NCBI GenBank assembly: GCA_049322335.1
Contig: JBMORL010000039.1
Location: 1 to 19,797, forward strand
Length of the DNA stretch: 19,797 nt
Direction: 5' to 3'
From: JBMORL01 sp049322335
Lineage (GTDB): Bacteria > Bacteroidota > Bacteroidia > Flavobacteriales_D > UBA2798
Every line of letters starts with the position of its first letter. The stretch's first letter is position 1. The notes under the pieces are model-generated. The model searched no databases, was not told the origin of the DNA, and saw only the letters and a program-made list of their open reading frames with translations. Position numbers and translations under genes: made by a program. Shown in pieces: positions 7,378 to 14,187 of this stretch.

Positions 7378-8535
7378 ATGCCATTATATCATAAACTCGG
7401 AGATTTTCCGCAAAAACGACATACGGTTTTTCAGCAAACCGATGGACGTCATTACTACGAACAATTATTCGGCACCGAAGGATTTAGCGGAATGTCTTCC
7501 TTGCTCTATCATGTTCACCGTCCCACACAAATAAAAGAAATACTTAAATCCTATAGTGTGGAACCGAAAATTGCTGTGGCTAAAAACATAAAGCCGATGC
7601 TGCTGAAAGGATTCGGAGTGAAACCGGCTGATGATTTTTTGGAAAGCAGAAAATATATGCTGGTGAATCACGATGTGCTGATCGGGCTGGCTGCGCCAAA
7701 AAAATCTGTAAAAGATTATTTTTATAAAAATGCCGATGCTGATGAAATGCTTTTCATTCACAAAGGCAGTGGTATTCTGAAAACTTTTATGGGAAACATT
7801 CCTTTTGAATATGGAGATTACCTTATTATACCAAGGGGAATGATCTACCAGATTGAATTCAGCAGCGAAGACAACCGCATTTTCTTTTTGGAAACTTTTT
7901 CTCCTTTGTATACTCCCAAACGGTATAAAAATTCCGTTGGGCAACACCTCGAACATTCTCCTTTCTGCGAACGCGATTTTAAACTGCCGCAGGATCTGCA
8001 GACGAACGATAAAAAAGGCGACTTTCTTATCAAAATAAAAAAAGAAGGAATGATTCACGAAATGGTGTATGCCACTCATCCGTTTGATGTCATTGGTTGG
8101 GACGGATACAATTTCCCGTGGGGATTTTCTATTCATAATTTTGAACCTATAACGGGGCGCGTACATCAGCCGCCACCTGTTCACCAGACTTTTGAGACTC
8201 ATGCGTTTGTAGTGTGTTCCTTTTGCCCGCGCCTGTTCGATTATCATCCGCGTTCTGTTCCCGCCCCCTATAACCACAGCAATATTGACAGCGATGAAGT
8301 ATTGTATTATGTAGACGGAGATTTTATGAGCCGCAATAATATTGAACAAGGACACATTACCTTACACCCGAAAGGCATTCCACACGGCCCCGCACCGGGA
8401 GCAATGGAAAGAAGCATCGGACAAAAAGAAACCGTAGAGCTGGCTGTAATGGTAGATACTTTCCGCCCGCTGATGATTACCGAAGATGCCCTGGGAATTG
8501 ATGACGGAAAATATTACAAAAACTGGCTGGAATGA
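7378..8535 (+). CDS. hmgA: Homogentisate 1,2-dioxygenase
   Basis: This enzyme opens the aromatic ring of homogentisate to maleylacetoacetate (EC 1.13.11.5) with non-haem iron and O2, in cytosolic tyrosine/phenylalanine breakdown. It has 385 residues, in the range of the shorter bacterial form. It is a cupin-type protein: HKGSGILKT and IIPRGMIYQIE mark the first barrel (residues 128-160). The iron site is predicted from His300 and Glu307 in YNHSNIDSDE and His336 in GIPHGP, aligned by eye with His335, Glu341 and His371 of the human enzyme; the first pair is one residue further apart here. ATG 7378 is the first start after the leader region. hpd follows 88 bp downstream on the same strand. Confidence 0.92.
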   Translation: MPLYHKLGDFPQKRHTVFQQTDGRHYYEQLFGTEGFSGMSSLLYHVHRPTQIKEILKSYSVEPKIAVAKNIKPMLLKGFGVKPADDFLESRKYMLVNHDVLIGLAAPKKSVKDYFYKNADADEMLFIHKGSGILKTFMGNIPFEYGDYLIIPRGMIYQIEFSSEDNRIFFLETFSPLYTPKRYKNSVGQHLEHSPFCERDFKLPQDLQTNDKKGDFLIKIKKEGMIHEMVYATHPFDVIGWDGYNFPWGFSIHNFEPITGRVHQPPPVHQTFETHAFVVCSFCPRLFDYHPRSVPAPYNHSNIDSDEVLYYVDGDFMSRNNIEQGHITLHPKGIPHGPAPGAMERSIGQKETVELAVMVDTFRPLMITEDALGIDDGKYYKNWLE

Positions 8536-8545
8536 TAAAATTCAT

Positions 8546-8592
8546 TTTAGGTTTATCATTTTACGTTCTATGTTGAATTAAATAAACCTAAA
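8546..8592. repeat. 11-bp inverted repeat in the hmgA-hpd spacer, with degenerate heptamers
   Basis: TTTAGGTTTAT (8546-8556) is perfectly complementary to 8582-8592 across a 25-nt loop. The left arm and loop also read as heptamers: TTTTAGG, TTTATCA, TTTTACG, TTCTATG. It lacks a GC stem and a U-tract, so it is not an ordinary terminator. It could modulate hpd expression or be a relic of the heptamer repeat family. Confidence 0.5.
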
Positions 8593-8623
8593 TCATATAG
8601 TAACAAACATAAAAACATTAAAA

Positions 8624-9769
8624 ATGAGTTCAGGATTAAAAAATGTAGATTACGGGGTTGAAAAAATATTTAACGATGCCGAGGATTTTCTCCCGCTCAA
8701 CGGAACCGATTATGTGGAATTGTATGTAGGCAACGCCAAACAATCGGCACATTTTTATAAAACCGCTTTTGGCTTTCAGTCCTATGCTTATTGCGGACTG
8801 GAAACCGGCTCGAAAGATAAAGTATCGTATGTGCTGGCCCAGGACAAAATTCGCCTGGTGTTAACCACTCCGCTGAAACCGGGCGGGCCTGTCAACGAAC
8901 ATATCAATCAACACGGTGATGGTGTAAAAGTGATTGCTCTTTGGGTGGATGACGCTACCAAATCGTGGAAAGAAACCACAGCGCGCGGAGCCAAATCGTA
9001 TATGGAACCCACCAAAGAAGAAGATCAGCACGGATATGTGATCCGTTCCGGAATTCATACCTATGGCGAAACCGTTCACATTTTTGTAGAGAGAAAAAAT
9101 TACAACGGTGTTTTTCTTCCCGGGTATAAAAAATGGGAATCGCACTATAATCCCGAGCCGGTAGGATTGAAATTTATCGACCACATGGTAGGAAATGTAG
9201 GCTGGGGAGAAATGAACAAGTGGGTGGAATTTTATGCCAAAGTAATGGGCTTTGCTCAACTGGTTTCATTCGATGACAAAGACATCAGCACCGAATATAC
9301 GGCACTGATGAGTAAAGTGATGACCAATGGAAACGGAAGAATAAAATTCCCGATCAACGAACCCGCTTCCGGAAAAAAGAAATCACAGATAGAAGAATAC
9401 ATTGATTTTTACCAGGGTGCCGGTTGCCAGCACATTGCCATTGCTACCAACAACATTATCGAAACCGTTACACAACTGAGAAACCGCGGAGTGGAATTTT
9501 TGTATGTTCCTTCCAATTATTATGAAAATATTCTCGACCGTGTGGGAAAAATAGATGAGGATCTTGCTCCGTTAAAAGAACTGGGCATCCTTATCGACCG
9601 CGATGACGAAGGTTACCTGTTGCAGATTTTTACCAAGCCGGTAGAAGACCGTCCTACTCTTTTCTTTGAGATTATCCAGCGAAAAGGCGCCAAATCATTC
9701 GGAAAAGGCAACTTCAAAGCTCTTTTTGAAGCCATTGAACGCGAACAGGAGCTGAGAGGAACATTGTAA
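8624..9769 (+). CDS. hpd: 4-hydroxyphenylpyruvate dioxygenase
   Basis: This enzyme converts 4-hydroxyphenylpyruvate to homogentisate and CO2 (EC 1.13.11.27), supplying the substrate of the HmgA encoded just upstream. The 381 residues form two vicinal-oxygen-chelate domains: N-terminal 25-155 and the catalytic C-terminal 182-365. The Fe(II) facial triad is His187 (FIDHMVGNV), His270 (GCQHIAIAT) and Glu349 (LFFEIIQRKG). The C-terminal helix that gates the active site (GNFKALFEAIEREQ) is present. The start is ATG 8624. No TAnnTTTG box lies in the 88-bp spacer, so it is likely transcribed with hmgA. A strong terminator follows. Confidence 0.96.
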   Translation: MSSGLKNVDYGVEKIFNDAEDFLPLNGTDYVELYVGNAKQSAHFYKTAFGFQSYAYCGLETGSKDKVSYVLAQDKIRLVLTTPLKPGGPVNEHINQHGDGVKVIALWVDDATKSWKETTARGAKSYMEPTKEEDQHGYVIRSGIHTYGETVHIFVERKNYNGVFLPGYKKWESHYNPEPVGLKFIDHMVGNVGWGEMNKWVEFYAKVMGFAQLVSFDDKDISTEYTALMSKVMTNGNGRIKFPINEPASGKKKSQIEEYIDFYQGAGCQHIAIATNNIIETVTQLRNRGVEFLYVPSNYYENILDRVGKIDEDLAPLKELGILIDRDDEGYLLQIFTKPVEDRPTLFFEIIQRKGAKSFGKGNFKALFEAIEREQELRGTL

Positions 9770-9798
9770 AATTTCAGAAAAATATATCCGTTTGCGGG

Positions 9799-9826
9799 AA
9801 AGGAGCTTTATGGCTCCTTTTTCTTT
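9799..9826 (+). terminator. Rho-independent terminator after hpd
   Basis: AAAGGAGC (9799-9806) pairs perfectly with GCTCCTTT (9813-9820) around a 6-nt loop and is followed by a T-rich run (TTCTTTT). It sits 30 bp after the hpd stop and closes the tyrosine operon. Confidence 0.85.
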
Positions 9827-9867
9827 TCACACATTATAGAAAATGAGCTATTCCCTCTGCGAAAATT

Positions 9868-9890
9868 GTATATTTGAATGAAAAATATAC
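9868..9890 (+). promoter_or_regulatory. -7 box (TATATTTG) inside an 8-bp palindrome
   Basis: TATATTTG at 9869-9876 matches TAnnTTTG, 17 nt before the lipoprotein ATG. It lies in a perfect inverted repeat: GTATATTT (9868-9875) and AAATATAC (9883-9890) with a 7-nt spacer. The repeat could be an operator or could form a hairpin at the transcript's 5' end. No -33 TTG is seen at the usual spacing. This is the likely promoter for the gene run ending near 16359. Confidence 0.45.
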
Positions 9891-9893
9891 AGA

Positions 9894-10550
9894 ATGATTA
9901 CCCGGCTTTTGATTTTATTTTCAGGATTGCTGATAGCATTTACCGGTTGCAGAAATGACGAAGCTCCCCTGCCGGTAACCGATTGCCTGTTTAACGGGCA
10001 AACTCCATTTACAGACACCACTGTTTTTGCTGATGCTTATTTCCGTTTCAGGGTAGGAAATCAATGGACGTATACCGTTAATTTTTACCGGGCAGATACC
10101 ATTTATGATACGCAGACACAAACCAGCACCATCACTGGCTGGCATTCTGTTTCCGGTGATTACTGGTGGGTGCACAACAATTCTCCCCAGGCGGTGCTGA
10201 TGACTTCCTCCAACAATACTTTTTATGATCTCTACAACCAGGATGGAGCAGGTTGTGCTGAAAATCACCTTGCCTTTGCAGAAGCCATTACTGATACCAT
10301 CCGGTCTGATTACACTAACGGTTCGGGGACTACTGTTTACGAATGTTATTTTGTTCCCGTTAACGACACGTTGATTTTTGGCATGGATACATTTTTTACA
10401 AAAGTAAAGAAGTATAATTTTCTGTATAACCAGCCTTCTGTCGGCTATTTTGTTCCGCAGGTAGGCCTTGTGTATTCAAAACAGTTTTTTAATACTACTG
10501 ATACCACTGCCTACAGGGAAGCTATTCTAACCAATTATTATATCCGGTAA
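9894..10550 (+). CDS. Putative lipoprotein of unknown function
   Basis: The product has 218 residues. A lipoprotein signal (MITRLLILFSGLLIAFTGCR) ends in the lipobox FTGC, with Cys19 as the acylation site, so the mature protein is membrane-anchored in the envelope. The rest is Thr/Asp/Tyr-rich with alternating strand patterns (YFRFRVGNQWTYTVNFY), suggesting a beta-rich domain. I recognise no family or active site. It begins the closely packed plus-strand run, with only one base between its stop and the next start codon. Confidence 0.75.
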   Translation: MITRLLILFSGLLIAFTGCRNDEAPLPVTDCLFNGQTPFTDTTVFADAYFRFRVGNQWTYTVNFYRADTIYDTQTQTSTITGWHSVSGDYWWVHNNSPQAVLMTSSNNTFYDLYNQDGAGCAENHLAFAEAITDTIRSDYTNGSGTTVYECYFVPVNDTLIFGMDTFFTKVKKYNFLYNQPSVGYFVPQVGLVYSKQFFNTTDTTAYREAILTNYYIR

Positions 10551-10551
10551 A

Positions 10552-10638
10552 ATGCTCTGGTTTCTTATAGCGATAATTGTAATTGGCGGTATTATTATGT
10601 ACATGGAACATGTGAATAATAAAAAGAAAAAAGAATGA
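10552..10638 (+). CDS. 28-residue single-span membrane microprotein
   Basis: ATG 10552 follows the lipoprotein stop by one base, and the frame ends in TGA at 10636-10638, overlapping the next gene's ATG (10635) in the sequence ATGA. The peptide is one hydrophobic helix (MLWFLIAIIVIGGIIMYM, residues 1-18) followed by a hydrophilic tail ending in four lysines and Glu. The lysine-rich tail predicts an in-to-out anchor with its C-terminus in the cytoplasm. Stop-start proximity on both sides implies translational coupling with both neighbours. No known family is recognised. The packing argues for a real gene; without conservation data it remains a prediction. Confidence 0.6.
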   Translation: MLWFLIAIIVIGGIIMYMEHVNNKKKKE

Positions 10639-11066
10639 AAAAATATCTGATACTGTTTCTGATTGCAACGGGCGGTGTATATCTGACTTCCTGTGGTGGC
10701 GGAGAAAAAGCAAAAAGTGATGAAAAAACAAAGGACTCTGTTGTGCAAAAAGAAGTTGCAGCTGATCCCGATGCCGGCATGACAGAAGGAATGAATGAAA
10801 TAAAATATCCTGACGGGCAATTGAAAATGAAAGGCGAAATGGTGCAGGGAAAACGACATGGCGAATGGGTTTCGTATTATGAAAACGGAATGAAGTGGAG
10901 CGAAGACACCTACAATCTCGGTGCGCGTGACGGGAAATGTGTTTCATTTTATAAAAACGGGCAGGTACGTTACATTGGTTATTATACCAACAATGTAAAA
11001 AGCGGAAAATGGAGTTTTTATGATGAACAGGGAAATTTAACCAAAGAAGAAAATTTCAGCGAATAA
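10635..11066 (+). CDS. MORN/YwqK-repeat lipoprotein
   Basis: The product has 143 residues. Residues 1-20 are a lipoprotein signal with the lipobox LTSC, Cys20 being lipidated. A charged low-complexity linker (GGGEKAKSDEKTKDS) leads to about four MORN-like units from residue 55: YPDGQLKMKGEM, GEWVSYYENGMKWSE, GKCVSFYKNGQVRY and GKWSFYDEQGN. It is a shorter relative of the 4026-4886 protein, here membrane-anchored rather than soluble. Its start overlaps the microprotein stop by 4 bp, and dnaG starts 6 bp after its own stop, so all three are probably on one transcript. Function is unknown; no toxin gene accompanies it. Confidence 0.85.
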   Translation: MKKYLILFLIATGGVYLTSCGGGEKAKSDEKTKDSVVQKEVAADPDAGMTEGMNEIKYPDGQLKMKGEMVQGKRHGEWVSYYENGMKWSEDTYNLGARDGKCVSFYKNGQVRYIGYYTNNVKSGKWSFYDEQGNLTKEENFSE

Positions 11067-11072
11067 CACCAG

Positions 11073-13013
11073 GTGATTCCAAAAGAGACGATAGAAAAGA
11101 TTTTTGAAACCGCACGCGTTGAGGAAGTGATAGGCGATTTTATTACACTGAAAAAACGTGGCGTAAATTTTATTGGTCTTTGCCCGTTTCACAATGAAAA
11201 AACACCATCGTTCACCGTTTCCCCCGCAAAAGGAATTTATAAATGTTTTGGTTGCAGCGCAGGAGGCAATGCTGTGAATTTTGTAATGGAACACGAACAC
11301 ATGTCGTATCCTGAAGCATTGCGTTACCTCGCCAAAAAATACAATATCCATATTGAAGAGGAAGCGCTGAGCCCGGAACAAATTCAGCAGGATAATGAAC
11401 GGGAAAGTTTGTTTGTGGTTTCGTCCTTTGCGCAAAAACATTTTACCCAAAACCTTTTTCATACCGAAGAAGGACAGGCAATAGGGCTGAGTTATTTTAA
11501 AGAACGCGGGTTTAACCACGATACCATCGAAAAATTCCAGCTCGGTTATGCCATGGATAAAACCGATGGATTATTAAGCGAAGCCAAAGAAAAAGGCTAT
11601 AATCCCGAACTGCTGGAAAAAACAGGGCTGATTAAAAACAAAGACGGATGGATGTTCGATTTCTTTCGCGGAAGAGTGATCTTTCCCGTACACAATGTTA
11701 CCGGTAAAGTAATTGCCTTTGGTGCACGCACGCTGAAAAGTGATAAAAAGGAACCTAAATACCTCAACAGCCCTGAAACTGAAATTTATGTAAAGAGTAA
11801 AATCCTGTATGGAATTTTTCATGCTAAAAAATCGATCATACAAAACGATAATTGTTTTTTGGTAGAAGGCTATACGGATGTGATTTCGATGTTCCAGGCC
11901 GGAATTGAAAATGTGGTCGCTTCCAGCGGAACTTCGCTTACAACGGAACAGATCCGGTTAATTAAACGATATACTCCCAACATTACTATTCTCTACGATG
12001 GCGATGCAGCAGGAATAAAAGCTTCTTTCAGGGGAATTGATATGATTCTGGAAGAAGGGATGAATGTAAAGGTATTATTGTTTCCCGATGGAGAAGACCC
12101 TGATTCATTTTCGAAAAAAGTTTCCACCGATGAGCTGAAAAAATTCATTGCTGAAAACACCAAAGATTTTATTTTTTTTAAAACCGGTATTCTCCTCAGT
12201 GAAGCACAAAACGATCCGGTGAAAAAAGCGGGGCTGATCAAAGAGCTGGTGCATTCCATTGCCCTTATTCCCGATCCTATAACGCGATCTGTATATACGA
12301 AAGAATGCAGCCGTTTATTTGAGATGAACGAGCAGACACTCATCAACGAGCTTAACAAATCGCGCAGGGCCAATTATTCAAAACAATACAAAGAAGACGT
12401 TCCCTATTCCGAACCCACGCATACTGTTACCCAAAAAGAAAAAGAGCTGATTAACGAACTCTATCCGCAGGAACAGGAACTTACGCGGATATTATTAAAC
12501 TATTCTACCGAAGAGCTGATTTTTACCGTAGAAAACGAAAACGGGGAAGAAGAAACACTTTCCACTTCGGTGGCAGAATTTATTTTACACGAATTGCATG
12601 CCGATGAACTGGAATTTGAGCATCCCGAATTTGCCGGAATACTGGATGAATTTAAAACCGCCTATCGCGAAGAATTGATTCTCACTCAAAAATATTTTCT
12701 TGAAAAAGGACATGACAGTTCGGGAAAAACAGCTATTGATATGATTTTTTCTCCTTACCAGCTCAGCGAAAAATGGGTAGAGAAACATAAAATATTTACC
12801 CGCAAAGAAAGCGATCGCACCAGTTATATGGTCCGGAATGCAGTGTATTCGTATAAGCTGAAAAAAGTAATGCAGGTGATTTACAAAATACAGGAGCAGC
12901 TGAAAACAGAAACCAACGAGGAAATGATTCAATACCTGCTGGAACAAAACACCATGCTGCTGGAAATAAAAAAACTGCTCTCGGCCGAACTGGGAAGGGT
13001 AATGATTAAATAA
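11073..13013 (+). CDS. dnaG: DNA primase
   Basis: DnaG makes the RNA primers for replication (EC 2.7.7.101). The 646 residues are of normal size. The zinc-binding domain has Cys37, His40, Cys58 and Cys61 (CPFH ... CFGC). The RNA-polymerase/TOPRIM core carries EGYTDV with Glu265, the DGDAAG motif with Asp309 and Asp311, and DGEDPDSF with Asp342 and Asp344. The C-terminal third is the helicase-interaction region. The start is GTG at 11073: translation from there gives MIPKETIEKIFETARVEEVIGDF, trimmed here to its well-known opening MIPKETIEKI, which is the standard DnaG N-terminus. It is transcribed behind two envelope lipoproteins rather than next to rpoD. Confidence 0.97.
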   Translation: MIPKETIEKIFETARVEEVIGDFITLKKRGVNFIGLCPFHNEKTPSFTVSPAKGIYKCFGCSAGGNAVNFVMEHEHMSYPEALRYLAKKYNIHIEEEALSPEQIQQDNERESLFVVSSFAQKHFTQNLFHTEEGQAIGLSYFKERGFNHDTIEKFQLGYAMDKTDGLLSEAKEKGYNPELLEKTGLIKNKDGWMFDFFRGRVIFPVHNVTGKVIAFGARTLKSDKKEPKYLNSPETEIYVKSKILYGIFHAKKSIIQNDNCFLVEGYTDVISMFQAGIENVVASSGTSLTTEQIRLIKRYTPNITILYDGDAAGIKASFRGIDMILEEGMNVKVLLFPDGEDPDSFSKKVSTDELKKFIAENTKDFIFFKTGILLSEAQNDPVKKAGLIKELVHSIALIPDPITRSVYTKECSRLFEMNEQTLINELNKSRRANYSKQYKEDVPYSEPTHTVTQKEKELINELYPQEQELTRILLNYSTEELIFTVENENGEEETLSTSVAEFILHELHADELEFEHPEFAGILDEFKTAYREELILTQKYFLEKGHDSSGKTAIDMIFSPYQLSEKWVEKHKIFTRKESDRTSYMVRNAVYSYKLKKVMQVIYKIQEQLKTETNEEMIQYLLEQNTMLLEIKKLLSAELGRVMIK

Positions 13014-13022
13014 AAACATAAA

Positions 13023-14135
13023 ATGTCCGACATCATTATTTTTTATTTCAGCACCAAAGCCAGTTTTACACTGGCACATGTTTTTCTTATTTTGCTTATA
13101 TGGACAGGCGCTTATTTTGCGCGGAAATATTCAAAAAATATCATTCACCATTTTTTCAGAAGAGATCAGATAAAAGTAGGAGGAAAAGAACTGGCAACGC
13201 TTTCATTGGTAAGGCAGTTAATTAATATTCTTGCTGTTTTACTTTCCATTCAATCCCTGTCCTTCAACAACGAAGGAGTGGGATTAACCGAGCTGCTGGA
13301 GTATAATATTTTTGAAGTAGATTCTTTTCATGTCTCCATTTACAATATTATCCTGCTGTTTATTTTTTATTTTGCTGCACGTATCCTTAATTCCACTACA
13401 CGCCTCTATCTTATCCGCGCCCTGCAGAAAAACGGAAAAGTGGACGAAGGAAAGCAATATACGGTAGTAACTCTTGCCGAATATTTTATTTATACCATTT
13501 TCATTATCATCGCTATTGAAAGTTTTGGCATTGACATTACCATACTTATCGCTTCTTCTGCTGCATTGTTTGTGGGACTCGGACTCGGTATGCAACGGAT
13601 CTTTGCCGACCTGATTTCAGGATTTATTTTATTGTTTGAAGGAGGAGTAAAAGTAGGCGATATAATAAAAGTAGAAGGTGTGACAGTAAAAGTAGTAAGC
13701 ATTCATATCCGCACTACGAAGGTAAAAACAAGAGATGGCAACTATCTTATGGTTCCCAATTCCAAACTCACGCTTGAAACTGTCAGCAGCCGTTCGTTGC
13801 ACAAGCGCTCTACCCGTTATAGTATCAGGATCAATGTAGCTTATGGGTCAGACACAGAACTGGTGAGGCAGACTTTGTATGACTGTGCTCTTGTGCACCA
13901 CTTAACCGATAAGAAAAAACCCATATTGGTTTTCCTCGAGGATTTTGCAGAATCGGCATTGCATTTTGATCTTTACTTTTATACAGACAACGACTGGGAA
14001 GTTCCACGCATAAAAAGCGATCTTCGTTACCTTATTGATAAAGCTTTTCGTGAAAAGGGGATTAAAATACCGGTTCCGCAAAGGGAGGTGTATATTTCGA
14101 AAACGGATGGATTGAAAACAGAGGAAAATCAGTAA
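13023..14135 (+). CDS. MscS-family mechanosensitive ion channel
   Basis: This inner-membrane channel probably opens under membrane tension to release solutes. The 370 residues contain about five hydrophobic segments: 14-32, 61-79, 102-121, 150-168 and the pore-lining stretch 173-208, whose small-residue pattern (ALFVGLGLGM) followed by QRIFADLISGFILLFEG is the MscS TM3 signature. The cytoplasmic beta domain follows (VGDIIKVEG, TRDGNYLMVPNS), then an alpha/beta C-terminal domain (SDTELVRQTL to EKGIKIPVPQRE). With extra N-terminal helices it is longer than E. coli MscS (286 residues). ATG 13023 is 9 bp after the dnaG stop, suggesting co-transcription. Confidence 0.93.
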   Translation: MSDIIIFYFSTKASFTLAHVFLILLIWTGAYFARKYSKNIIHHFFRRDQIKVGGKELATLSLVRQLINILAVLLSIQSLSFNNEGVGLTELLEYNIFEVDSFHVSIYNIILLFIFYFAARILNSTTRLYLIRALQKNGKVDEGKQYTVVTLAEYFIYTIFIIIAIESFGIDITILIASSAALFVGLGLGMQRIFADLISGFILLFEGGVKVGDIIKVEGVTVKVVSIHIRTTKVKTRDGNYLMVPNSKLTLETVSSRSLHKRSTRYSIRINVAYGSDTELVRQTLYDCALVHHLTDKKKPILVFLEDFAESALHFDLYFYTDNDWEVPRIKSDLRYLIDKAFREKGIKIPVPQREVYISKTDGLKTEENQ

Positions 14136-14187
14136 TTCTATATACTATAATAGTCCTTGCATCGTTGTCCTATCCGTGTATCCCGAA

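Noticed and set aside
7465..8355. 296-residue minus-strand frame inside hmgA
   Set aside because: It is fully antisense to a well-supported enzyme and its translation shows no domain; codon structure of hmgA explains it.
13284..13595. Antisense small gene within the MscS-type channel
   Set aside because: It lies wholly inside a strong coding region on the opposite strand, with no promoter or recognisable product.
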